From an uncultured Cocleimonas sp. (GTDB taxonomy: Bacteria > Pseudomonadota > Gammaproteobacteria > Thiotrichales > Thiotrichaceae), in the NCBI GenBank assembly GCA_938041705.1, contig CALISP010000078.1, positions 1 to 7,697 of the forward strand: a stretch of 7,697 bases of DNA, in the 5' to 3' direction. The notes beneath the pieces are model-generated. The model ran no database searches. It was not told the DNA's origin and saw nothing but the letters and a program-made list of their open reading frames with translations. Below are positions 1 to 5,917 of the stretch, one piece after another. How positions within the stretch are numbered: the stretch's first letter is position 1; each line of letters opens with the position of its first letter. Made by a program: the position numbers and the translations under genes.

Positions 1-728
1 TTGGTAAATTCTTTCCGCCAAATAAGCAGTAATAAGAAACCTATGATTGCACCGCCAACATGTGCAAAGTGAGCCACGCCCCCGCCAAATAATGAGAATC
101 CTGTGACACCAGAAAATAGATCTATAGCGATTAAAACCGGCACAAATACTTTCGCTGGAATAGGGTAAGGGATAAATATCAACATTAATTTGTTGTTTGG
201 AAAATATAAGGCGAAGGCGACAAGAATTCCGTAAATAGCACCTGATGCACCCACCATAGGCGAGTAAAACACACCAAACATTTTTCCCGCTTGTGCCTCA
301 TCAATGACCGAAGGTGGGTAGCTATACTTCGATATCATTTGCATTATATCGGCATTGTTTAAGCCTGAATCAGCGAGTAGTGAATAAACTTGATTAAATT
401 GATAGTAATTAACTCCATTATAAATAAGTGCAGCGCCGATGCCGCAGGCGAAGTAAAAAATCAAAAAACGTATTCTGCCTAGTACAGACTCTAATGCACT
501 ACCAAACATCCATAAGGCATACATATTGAAGGCGAGATGCATAATGCTGCCATGCATAAACATATGGCTAATATACTGCCAAACTTCGTAATTTTCATTT
601 TTAGGGAAATGTAGTGCAAGTGAGTTAACTAAGCCTCCTCTAACTTGCTGATCTACAAAAAACATCAATATATTGAATGCAATGAGGATTATTACTGCAC
701 GTTTGATCATCTGTGGTGAAAATGACAT
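1..728 (-). CDS. Rhomboid family intramembrane serine protease (3' end beyond window)
   Basis: This polytopic inner-membrane protease cuts substrate transmembrane helices within the bilayer. Reading leftward from ATG 728-726, the frame stays open to the window edge, giving about 242 residues without the C-terminus. The rhomboid signature is complete: H55, H59, H64 and N68 in a HMFMHG...HLAFNM block, the catalytic Ser162 in GASGAIYG, and the catalytic His223 in FAHVGG followed by a hydrophobic helix. The Ser/His dyad and the oxyanion-side residues are intact, so it should be active rather than an iRhom-like pseudoprotease. Residues 8-25 form the first membrane helix. A Shine-Dalgarno GTAGGT lies 9 nt before the ATG (738-743), which supports this start. 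It lies downstream of, and collinear with, the DUF805 gene (177-bp gap). The substrate cannot be read from the sequence. Confidence 0.93.
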   Translation of the reverse strand, partial: MSFSPQMIKRAVIILIAFNILMFFVDQQVRGGLVNSLALHFPKNENYEVWQYISHMFMHGSIMHLAFNMYALWMFGSALESVLGRIRFLIFYFACGIGAALIYNGVNYYQFNQVYSLLADSGLNNADIMQMISKYSYPPSVIDEAQAGKMFGVFYSPMVGASGAIYGILVAFALYFPNNKLMLIFIPYPIPAKVFVPVLIAIDLFSGVTGFSLFGGGVAHFAHVGGAIIGFLLLLIWRKEFT

Positions 729-768
729 TAAGTTGATACCTACATAAAATGTGAATTAGAGGTTATCA

Positions 769-806
769 GTCATTTATGAATGACACACTCTTTGGGTGTG
801 TTTTTT
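769..806 (+). terminator. Rho-independent terminator on the + strand, no matching + gene
   Basis: ACACACTC (783-790) pairs with GGGTGTGT (794-801) around a 3-nt loop, with one T-G wobble. It is followed by TTTTTT from 801 and then CTTT. The U-tract exists only for rightward transcription. A second perfect hairpin, GTCATT-TATG-AATGAC (769-784), overlaps its left foot by two bases, so the two folds compete. Both flanking genes run leftward, so the terminator serves neither of them. Confidence 0.7.
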
Positions 807-905
807 CTTTAAGTATAGTAAAGCAAATCGTTATTATGAAAGAGCTTTATGCCAAGATGCTATTTCTAGTTATTAAAGGTTAGATGAATTCTATAAGCGT
901 AAAAA

Positions 906-1430
906 TCAAAATGGTATTGAAAAGATAAAAGAGATTAATACGAATAAGATTAAAGCATACAGAATTGGAAATAACACCGCGAATACAACTACAGCTGTAC
1001 TATTTTCTGGGGGGGGAACTCCAAATTTATTTTCTTCTTCATTCCCAGGAATAATTGAGAAGATAAGTACTGAAATTGGGAATAAAATGAGTAAAGCCAA
1101 TGCGATTAAAGTATGAAGATTAAAGTCATGACAACGCTTAATAGTAAGAATTGCCACTGCAATATAAGTCACTATTAAAAGTAATGCTGCTAGCAAATAG
1201 CCAATTATAGGAATTAAGAATGAAATTAATCCTAAGACCGCCCCAATAAAGATCGCACCAAAGGCTAAGCTTATATATTGAAGACGTCCAATTCTACCGC
1301 CTGCTTTAAAAAGCTTCGATGAGAAGAAAGTTTGAGTTTTCTCATAAACATCAGTTAACTCAAACGTCTTGTTGTTACTGACTCTTTTCTTTGTTGGATC
1401 GGCAAAAGGATTTTGCTTTTTTTCATTCAT
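906..1430 (-). CDS. DUF805 family inner-membrane protein
   Basis: This is a small polytopic membrane protein of 174 residues from the DUF805 (YhaH-type) family, whose biochemical function is unknown. Family landmarks are visible: GRIGRLQY at 45-52 just before the first helix, KRCHDFN at 98-104 between helices, PGN at 128-130 and NKFGVPPP at 134-141. Hydrophobic segments lie at about 53-75, 77-97, 106-127 and 146-172. The last one follows the Pro-rich motif where many relatives end, giving this member an extra C-terminal helix. The N-terminal 40 residues are polar and probably cytoplasmic. The start is ATG with only a weak GAG upstream. The gene lies 72 bp downstream of transaldolase on the same strand, so cotranscription is possible. 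The codons for the PPP run form a tract of eight C (G on the + strand, 1009-1016). Confidence 0.88.
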   Translation of the reverse strand: MNEKKQNPFADPTKKRVSNNKTFELTDVYEKTQTFFSSKLFKAGGRIGRLQYISLAFGAIFIGAVLGLISFLIPIIGYLLAALLLIVTYIAVAILTIKRCHDFNLHTLIALALLILFPISVLIFSIIPGNEEENKFGVPPPENSTAVVVFAVLFPILYALILFVLISFIFSIPF

Positions 1431-1502
1431 GCCAGACTCGTCTTTAGCCTTACTTGTTGATTATGTAAGCAGTTATACGACTGATTAATAATAAATAAAA
1501 TA

Positions 1503-2441
1503 TCAACCAAGTGCTCTAAATAAATCTAACAACTTATCTTGGTCGACTGCAAAACCACGAATTCCCTGTGCAAGTTTCTCGGTTGCCATCGCATCGTTAT
1601 TCATCATCCAGCGGAAAGATTTTTCATTTAACTCGATTTTTGATTGTGCTTCACCAGTATTATCATTACTTAGTTTAAGACTAAGGTCGGAATCATCTGC
1701 TCGTAATTCCTCTAGAAAATTCGGGCCAATCGTTAAGTAATCACAACCTGCTAATGCTTCAATTTCACCACTATTACGGAAGCTAGCTCCCATCACTATG
1801 GTGTTGTAGCTGTGTTGTTTATAATAGTTGTATATTTTAGTTACTGAGACTACGCCAGGATCATCATTAGGCTCAAAGACTTGCTGTTCGCCATTAGCTT
1901 TGTACCAATCGAGAATGCGGCCTACGAAAGGAGAAATTAGAAATACATTAGCTTCAGCACAGGCAACGGCTTGAGCAAAGCCAAATAATAGAGTGAGGTT
2001 ACAGTTGATGCCTTCAGTTTGTAATTGACGCGCAGCTTGAATACCTTCCCAAGTTGATGCGATTTTTATCAAGACACGATCTTTATCGATACCTTGTTTC
2101 GCATATAAATCAATTAATTTGCGCGCTTTGGTAATTGTTGCATCTTTATCAAATGAAAGACGGGCATCGACTTCAGTAGAAACACGTCCCGGAATAATCT
2201 TTAAAATTTCACAACCAATCTTAACGCCAAAAATATCTACCACATCATCAACGTCACTTTTATCCTTAGCTGCTGCTAAAGCTTCGTCCATAAAGTGAGC
2301 ATAATCAGTATCTTGTGCAACCTTTAATAATAAAGACGGATTCGTAGTTGCATCTTGTGGTTGGTATTCTTTAATCGCAGCTAAATCTCCGGTATCAGCC
2401 ACAACGACAGTCATTTCGCGTAATTGGTCTAGTTTATTCAC
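1503..2441 (-). CDS. tal: Transaldolase (TalA/TalB type)
   Basis: This cytoplasmic enzyme of the non-oxidative pentose phosphate pathway transfers dihydroxyacetone between sedoheptulose 7-phosphate and glyceraldehyde 3-phosphate, giving erythrose 4-phosphate and fructose 6-phosphate. The 312 residues align along the whole length with E. coli TalB (317 aa). The Schiff-base lysine is K126 in LIKIASTW, with D16 in VVVADTGD, N34 in ATTNPS, E90 in STEVDARLS, and S170 and R175 in ISPFVGR. Phe172, at the position that separates transaldolases from fructose-6-phosphate aldolases, is the transaldolase residue. The start codon is GTG, not ATG. It is fixed by alignment with TalB and by AAGGAT (2447-2452) 5 nt upstream. 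It is probably the first gene of a leftward group with the DUF805 and rhomboid genes. Confidence 0.98.
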   Translation of the reverse strand: MNKLDQLREMTVVVADTGDLAAIKEYQPQDATTNPSLLLKVAQDTDYAHFMDEALAAAKDKSDVDDVVDIFGVKIGCEILKIIPGRVSTEVDARLSFDKDATITKARKLIDLYAKQGIDKDRVLIKIASTWEGIQAARQLQTEGINCNLTLLFGFAQAVACAEANVFLISPFVGRILDWYKANGEQQVFEPNDDPGVVSVTKIYNYYKQHSYNTIVMGASFRNSGEIEALAGCDYLTIGPNFLEELRADDSDLSLKLSNDNTGEAQSKIELNEKSFRWMMNNDAMATEKLAQGIRGFAVDQDKLLDLFRALG

Positions 2442-2446
2442 TTATT

Positions 2447-2452
2447 ATCCTT
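2447..2452 (-). promoter_or_regulatory. Shine-Dalgarno site fixing the GTG start of tal
   Basis: AAGGAT on the minus strand ends 5 nt before GTG (2441-2439). It is a near-consensus site that supports the non-ATG start. Confidence 0.8.
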
Positions 2453-2560
2453 AGTCATTGAAATTGTGACATTTATTGTAGTACAAAAGTGATTGTTATT
2501 TTCTTTAATTATTATTAGCGGTCTTATCTGTAAAATGAAACATCTAACGATACATCACTT

Positions 2561-2595
2561 AGCAATACGTTTTAAAATAATTAAAGCGTATTGTT
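2561..2595. repeat. Long AT-rich hairpin between oxygenase and tal genes
   Basis: AGCAATACGTTTTAA (2561-2575) and TTAAAGCGTATTGTT (2581-2595) are reverse complements over 15 positions, with two G-T wobbles and a 5-nt AATAA loop. Neither side has a U-tract, so it is not a standard intrinsic terminator. It sits about 120 bp upstream of the tal start and downstream of the leftward oxygenase gene. It could be a terminator variant, an operator or a repeat relic. Between 2442 and 2560 I see no well-scored promoter. Confidence 0.6.
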
Positions 2596-2618
2596 ACTGA
2601 GCTCTGCATAAGTTCTCT

Positions 2619-2645
2619 TTACATTTTCAAACAACAAAAATGTAA
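2619..2645. repeat. Hairpin repeat, copy 1 (TTACATTTT / AAAATGTAA)
   Basis: A perfect 9-bp inverted repeat (2619-2627 with 2637-2645) encloses a 9-nt loop. A related sequence at 5679 matches at 28 of 35 positions counted from the TTACATTTT start, including loop and right flank. This makes it a dispersed repeat rather than a chance palindrome. The G-rich 15-bp motif follows 10 nt to its right. Confidence 0.65.
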
Positions 2646-2655
2646 TATTACTTAA

Positions 2656-2670
2656 AAAGTAGGGGGGTGT
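2656..2670 (+). repeat. Polar intergenic G-tract motif, copy A
   Basis: AAAGTAGGGGGGTGT, followed by CTTAGTACA. It lies 14 bp from the stop of the leftward oxygenase gene, so it points against that gene's transcription. The wider match to copy C runs through AAAAGTAGGGGGGTGTC and on to a C/T-TA-N-TA-N-A tail. Confidence 0.75.
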
Positions 2671-2684
2671 CTTAGTACAGCAAA

Positions 2685-3725
2685 TTAGTCGACATAAGAA
2701 AAAGCAGTTCTAGTCTCGTCATCTTTTTTCGACATACCAGATTCGCTATTTGGATCGGCAACTATGTTGCTGACGTAGCTTGCACTTCGTGATTGGGCTT
2801 TTAATAGCTTGAGCTTGTTCATTCCTCTGTAGCTGATTTCCTTAACCGCTGGAATGATTCCTTGAGTTTCTGTAGAGCGATTGCTTATACCCATAGGCTT
2901 CAGGAAGTAATGATTAGCAGCATGGACTGAATTCAAACGAGTACTTTCTCGAGATTGATAGCTGGTGGCTAATGAGACATTTAGATCGACATTTTCTATG
3001 CGGTGAGGCGAATGCTGTGGCCAACTTAATACTTGTCCTGCTTGTAATTCCACAGCCTGGGCATGTTCATCAAACCACAATTCATAAGGGACGTTTTCAT
3101 GACGTTCTTGTCCGATAATTTCTTCAATGTATTGTTGAGAGGCGAAGCGCTCATCTTTATTTGGATAGACCCACACTTTTTTTGACCCTTTCAAATGCCA
3201 GAGCATATTTGGATCAGCATCTAAATGGTAATAAACCTGTATTCCTGGCGATGAAATAAGTAATGCACTGAAAGATCCTTTGGCATTGGTAATATTATTA
3301 CAGTTATTATTTATTTTTACGTACATGGAATCTATAAGATCCACATAGTCTTGTTGGTATTCATTAATGCGAATTACATTTATCCACATACGGCCTTTTT
3401 TTACGGCAGTTATAATTTCTTCACCTGTGAGTTTGTCGATGTGAACGGGTGTCCATTCTTTGTGTTTTAGTGGGTCAATACCCATGGTGTAACACTGCAG
3501 CCATTTACGTGGATAGTTGTCTAGTAAGTTAATTAAAGCCGTATCGCTAAATAAAGGAGATTGATGATAGTTGTGAGATAGGATTTGTGATTCTTTGCCA
3601 AACTTTTCATAGGCCTCATCTGTCCAATCAAAACTAGTACTTGAAATGCTGTTATCGCTCAAACCAGTTGTTTTAGCAAAAGTATTGGTAGATGTTTTTG
3701 GCGAAGTTTTGTCAGGAGTTTTCAT
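2685..3725 (-). CDS. JmjC/cupin-like putative Fe(II)/2-oxoglutarate-dependent oxygenase
   Basis: A 346-residue soluble protein with a JmjC-type double-stranded beta-helix in its middle. The iron triad is visible as H167 and D169 in YYHLDAD and H241 in SPHRIEN, 72 residues after D169. From H167 the sequence aligns without gaps to the FIH-1 core H-x-D...N...K-G-x-K: N173 falls on FIH N205 and K182 on FIH K214, both 2-oxoglutarate ligands in FIH. It therefore looks like a competent hydroxylase or demethylase-type oxygenase. The substrate is unknown. Residues 1-30 are Ser/Thr/Lys-rich and likely disordered, and about 90 residues follow the core. The start is ATG with GGA upstream in ATGGAAAAGTAAC. 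It is divergent from the DUF1456 gene. No halogenase, peptide or pathway partner is adjacent. Confidence 0.8.
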   Translation of the reverse strand: MKTPDKTSPKTSTNTFAKTTGLSDNSISSTSFDWTDEAYEKFGKESQILSHNYHQSPLFSDTALINLLDNYPRKWLQCYTMGIDPLKHKEWTPVHIDKLTGEEIITAVKKGRMWINVIRINEYQQDYVDLIDSMYVKINNNCNNITNAKGSFSALLISSPGIQVYYHLDADPNMLWHLKGSKKVWVYPNKDERFASQQYIEEIIGQERHENVPYELWFDEHAQAVELQAGQVLSWPQHSPHRIENVDLNVSLATSYQSRESTRLNSVHAANHYFLKPMGISNRSTETQGIIPAVKEISYRGMNKLKLLKAQSRSASYVSNIVADPNSESGMSKKDDETRTAFSYVD

Positions 3726-3921
3726 GTTACTTTTCCATCTTTCTCATTATCTTAATCTACAAACTTAGGTCTTATTAAGCTTATAGCTGTTTCTTCTTAT
3801 GACTGTATAGTTAGTGATTAGTATAGAAGTATTCGACTATTTTACTCGTTACTCACCTTAGTTTCAGGCGCTTTATCTTAAAAATTGCTTGGATAATCTT
3901 ATTATCTCTCATTTAGCTATT

Positions 3922-3950
3922 AAAAAGTTGATTGGCTTACAGAGCCAATC
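3922..3950 (-). terminator. Perfect hairpin with leftward U-tract, or operator, upstream of the DUF1456 gene
   Basis: GATTGGCT (3930-3937) and AGCCAATC (3943-3950) form a perfect 8-bp stem with a 5-nt loop. On the minus strand the stem is followed by AAC and then TTTTT (3926-3922), the form of an intrinsic terminator. It would stop only leftward transcription, which here would be antisense to the DUF1456 gene or run towards the oxygenase gene. An operator for the rightward gene 40 bp away is an equal alternative. Confidence 0.5.
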
Positions 3951-3976
3951 TGTTAGAGTTCATGATCAAATAGGCT

Positions 3977-3981
3977 ATAGG
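3977..3981 (+). promoter_or_regulatory. Shine-Dalgarno site for the GTG start at 3990
   Basis: ATAGG lies 8 nt before GTG 3990. An in-frame TGA (3987-3989) sits directly before this GTG, so no longer start is possible. Confidence 0.55.
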
Positions 3982-3989
3982 TTTACTGA

Positions 3990-4658
3990 GTGAAAAATAA
4001 CGATATTCTACGTCGCATCCGTTTTGTCTTTAATTTTGATGATTCAAAGATGATGAAACTATCTAGTACCAAGGAAAAGCAAGTCTCTCGTGCTGAAATC
4101 AGCGATTGGTTAAAACGTGATGATGATATTGGGCATAAAGAAATGATTGATGTGGAATTGGCTATCTTTTTAAATCATTTTATTGAAGAGAAACGTGGTA
4201 AACGTGATGGTCCAGCTCCAGAACCTGAAAAACGTTTGAGTAACAATGCTGTTTTCATGAAGTTAAAAATCGCATTAAACCTTAAAGCTGAAGATGTTTT
4301 AGAGATGCTGACTTTGGCTGGATTTAAACTTGGGAAACATGAGCTTAGTGCTTTTTTCCGTAAACCAGGTCATAAACACTTCCGTGAATGTCACGATCAA
4401 GTGCTTCGTAATTTTTTGCAAGGGTTGCAAATCAAATACCGAAAAGATGTACCTGCATCAGAGCCTAAAAAGTCATCAGACCAAACATCAACGAGCAAAC
4501 CATCAACAGCTAAACCATCGTCAACCAAGCCTTCTGGAGATAAAACTACTGAAGGTGAATCTTCAGTAACAAAAACAAATACAGCAAAGCCATTGCCTAA
4601 AGAAAATGCACCTGCACCTGTAGCTTATCAATGGAAGAAAAAACCTAATTCAGATTGA
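3990..4658 (+). CDS. yehS: DUF1456 family protein (YehS-like) with low-complexity C-terminal tail
   Basis: A cytoplasmic protein of 222 residues whose first 150 match E. coli YehS (about 156 aa). The family's function is unknown. The domain is an internal duplication: NNDILRRIRF at 3-12 opens the first half, and NNAVFMKLKIALNLK at 85-99 opens the second. Conserved blocks are FLNHFIEEKRGKRDGP (60-75), PEPEKRL (77-83) and HKHFRECHDQVLRNFLQGLQ (128-147). Residues 152-222 are a Lys/Ser/Thr/Pro-rich tail with repeated KPS and TAKP units, absent from E. coli YehS and probably disordered and basic. The start is GTG, immediately after an in-frame stop. A hairpin spans the stop codon. The EamA gene follows 97 bp downstream on the same strand. 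Confidence 0.9.
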   Translation: MKNNDILRRIRFVFNFDDSKMMKLSSTKEKQVSRAEISDWLKRDDDIGHKEMIDVELAIFLNHFIEEKRGKRDGPAPEPEKRLSNNAVFMKLKIALNLKAEDVLEMLTLAGFKLGKHELSAFFRKPGHKHFRECHDQVLRNFLQGLQIKYRKDVPASEPKKSSDQTSTSKPSTAKPSSTKPSGDKTTEGESSVTKTNTAKPLPKENAPAPVAYQWKKKPNSD

Positions 4659-4680
4659 TTAGATTTATAATCCATCTGAA
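4649..4680 (+). repeat. Hairpin spanning the DUF1456 stop codon
   Basis: TTCAGAT (4649-4655) pairs with ATCTGAA (4674-4680). After one T-C mismatch, GATT (4657-4660) pairs with AATC (4669-4672), leaving an 8-nt loop. The stem contains the stop codon TGA (4656-4658). No U-tract follows; instead, 8 nt later comes the G-tract motif. It may act as a transcript 3'-end structure. Confidence 0.55.
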
Positions 4681-4688
4681 ACACCTTA

Positions 4689-4703
4689 AAAGTAGGGGGG
4701 GCC
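4689..4703 (+). repeat. Polar intergenic G-tract motif, copy B (divergent)
   Basis: AAAGTAGGGGGGGCC has seven G where the other copies have six followed by TGT. It is enclosed by a 7-bp inverted repeat, TTAAAAG (4686-4692) and CTTTTAA (4703-4709), seen only in this copy. It lies 30 bp after the DUF1456 stop and 52 bp before the EamA start. Confidence 0.6.
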
Positions 4704-4707
4704 TTTT

Positions 4708-4729
4708 AATTAGCAAATAATTAGCAAAT
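4708..4729 (+). repeat. Tandem 11-bp direct repeat upstream of the EamA gene
   Basis: AATTAGCAAAT occurs twice without spacer (4708-4718 and 4719-4729), 26 bp before the start codon. A related AGCAAAT lies at the same distance after motif copy A. It could be a paired regulator site or simple duplication. Confidence 0.6.
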
Positions 4730-4744
4730 TTAAACTATTCATCT

Positions 4745-4750
4745 GGTAGG
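4745..4750 (+). promoter_or_regulatory. Shine-Dalgarno site fixing the TTG start of the EamA gene
   Basis: GGTAGG ends 5 nt before TTG 4756. An in-frame TAG at 4747-4749 rules out a longer protein, and there is no in-frame ATG before the first membrane helix. Confidence 0.7.
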
Positions 4751-4755
4751 TTGTC

Positions 4756-5640
4756 TTGAATAATTTTTCTCGAAATTCAGCAACACTTATTGGTTTTATT
4801 GCCATATTGCTTTGGTCGTTGCTGGCATTATTTACGGCATCGAGTGGAAATGTTCCTCCGTTTCAATTAGCCGCCCTCACATTTGCTATTGGTGCCTCTA
4901 TCGGTGTTTGTAGATGGGTTTTAAAACCATCACGAATTTCGAAGCTTAAACAACCCATTGCAGTTTGGGCACTAGGAGTAATAGGTTTATTCGGGTATCA
5001 CTTCGCTTATTTTACTGCCTTACGTAATGCTCCTGCAGTAGATGCTAGTCTTATAGCCTATTTATGGCCTCTATTTATTGTTTTGTTCTCGGCATTACTA
5101 CCTGGTGAAAAGCTAAAGATTCATCATATAGTAGGTACGCTTTTAGGTCTTTGCGGTGCTGTGTTAATTGTTACTAAAGGATCATTTTTCAACTTTCAAT
5201 CAGAATATATTTACGGTTACAGTGTTGCGTTTGTGTGTGCATTGATTTGGTCAACGTATTCGGTTTTATCACGTAGGTTTTCGCATATATCTACTGATGT
5301 AGTCACGGGTTTTTGCCTTGTAACAGCAATGCTATCTTTTATCGCACATATGTTTTTAGAACAAACTATATGGCCAGGCGATATTAAACAATGGTTAGCC
5401 ATTATAGGTTTAGGCTTAGGGCCGGTTGGGTTAGCCTTCTATACATGGGATTTGGGTGTAAAACATGGTGATATTCAAGTGTTGGGGGCTGCATCTTATA
5501 TTGCTCCCTTACTTTCGACACTGATTTTGATTATGTTTGGATTCGCTAAATTAACGACTATTGTGGTAGCTGCGTGTTTACTAATCACATTAGGAGCCAT
5601 TATCGCTGCTAAAGATTTGTTATTGAATAGATCAAAGTAG
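4756..5640 (+). CDS. EamA/DMT-superfamily exporter, YddG-like
   Basis: An inner-membrane transporter of 294 residues with two EamA repeats (about 10-140 and 152-286) and about ten hydrophobic helices. It resembles E. coli YddG (293 aa), an aromatic amino acid exporter: both open with ATLIG-x-IAI-x-LWS, both have a YLWP motif (102-105 here), and FYTWDLGVKHG (228-238) followed by SYIAP (247-251) matches the YddG AAWNVGILHGN...SYFTP region. Efflux of amino acids or similar metabolites is likely; the exact substrate is inference. The start is TTG, supported by GGTAGG 5 nt upstream and an in-frame stop just before. It follows the DUF1456 gene by 97 bp in the same direction. The short ORF on the opposite strand inside it is a shadow. 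Confidence 0.9.
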   Translation: MNNFSRNSATLIGFIAILLWSLLALFTASSGNVPPFQLAALTFAIGASIGVCRWVLKPSRISKLKQPIAVWALGVIGLFGYHFAYFTALRNAPAVDASLIAYLWPLFIVLFSALLPGEKLKIHHIVGTLLGLCGAVLIVTKGSFFNFQSEYIYGYSVAFVCALIWSTYSVLSRRFSHISTDVVTGFCLVTAMLSFIAHMFLEQTIWPGDIKQWLAIIGLGLGPVGLAFYTWDLGVKHGDIQVLGAASYIAPLLSTLILIMFGFAKLTTIVVAACLLITLGAIIAAKDLLLNRSK

Positions 5641-5678
5641 ATCGAACAAGAAGCATCTTAGCTTTTCATAAATACCAA

Positions 5679-5705
5679 TTACATTTTCAGATAACTAAAA
5701 TGTAT
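5679..5705. repeat. Hairpin repeat, copy 2 (TACATTTT / AAAATGTA)
   Basis: A perfect 8-bp inverted repeat (5680-5687 with 5697-5704) has a 9-nt loop like copy 1. Sequence similarity to copy 1 extends to the right as far as about 5713. It lies 38 bp after the EamA stop and may serve as its 3'-end structure. Confidence 0.65.
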
Positions 5706-5713
5706 TGTTATTC

Positions 5714-5800
5714 AAGCCGAAGCGAAGCGGAGACAATGTTGGAACGAAGTTATAACAGCCCATAGGGCATGATTTTCATTTGAAAAGATAAAAGATCATG
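5714..5800 (+). repeat. Structured intergenic segment inserted between hairpin and G-tract motif
   Basis: Relative to the first repeat locus, about 90 extra bp separate the hairpin from the motif here. The segment holds a GAAGC tandem (5719-5728), a GCCC-ATA-GGGC mini-palindrome (5758-5768), a TTTTCA-TT-TGAAAA palindrome (5773-5786) and an outer CATGAT/ATCATG pair (5768-5773, 5795-5800). No ORF is supported. Its GC-richer left half and dense palindromes suggest a small dispersed repeat of REP/MITE type, but no terminal repeats or target duplication could be established. Confidence 0.5.
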
Positions 5801-5802
5801 TA

Positions 5803-5817
5803 AAAGTAGGGGGGTGT
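5803..5817 (+). repeat. Polar intergenic G-tract motif, copy C
   Basis: AAAGTAGGGGGGTGT, followed by CCTATTAGA. It lies 2 nt after the CATGAT/ATCATG hairpin, 162 bp after the EamA stop and 92 bp before the next start. TAGG and CCTA around the G-tract could pair weakly. Confidence 0.75.
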
Positions 5818-5890
5818 CCTATTAGACTTATAAATAGTCAGTTAGAGATAAAGATGAGTTTCATTTCTCATGTTAGGATAAAACAATCGA

Positions 5891-5917
5891 ATGGATTTAA
5901 GTCAACGTTATGAATGA
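5891..5917 (+). other. Possible 8-codon leader ORF overlapping the next start
   Basis: ATG to TGA encodes MDLSQRYE. Its end overlaps the ATG at 5910 by 8 nt. AGGAT (5875-5879) lies upstream at a long 11-12 nt spacing. The main gene has no Shine-Dalgarno of its own, so translational coupling is possible. The ORF is too short to be secure. Confidence 0.2.

Larger units (their letters stand above)
3726..3989. promoter_or_regulatory. Divergent intergenic region (oxygenase gene left, DUF1456 gene right)
   Basis: This 264-bp gap must hold promoters for both flanking genes. On the minus strand TATACT (3825-3820) could be a -10 for the oxygenase gene, but I see no good -35. On the plus strand TTGATT (3928-3933), a 17-bp spacer and TGTTAG would place a poor promoter over the inverted repeat at 3930-3950. 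No small ORF or RNA gene is supported here. Confidence 0.35.

Noticed and set aside
729..905. Small gene or tRNA between the rhomboid and DUF805 genes
   Set aside because: Only a + strand frame of about 14 codons and no cloverleaf; apart from the terminator nothing is supported.
3897..3990. Sigma-70 promoter for the DUF1456 gene
   Set aside because: TTGATT with a 17-bp spacer is present, but the -10 (TGTTAG) matches only half of the consensus, so it is mentioned only as a weak candidate.
4330..4569. 79-codon + strand ORF overlapping the DUF1456 gene
   Set aside because: Out-of-frame shadow within a clear DUF1456 coding region; its Gln/His-rich sequence is the shifted low-complexity tail.
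5217..5402. 61-codon minus-strand ORF inside the EamA gene
   Set aside because: Antisense shadow of a confidently recognised transporter, with no Shine-Dalgarno or family match.
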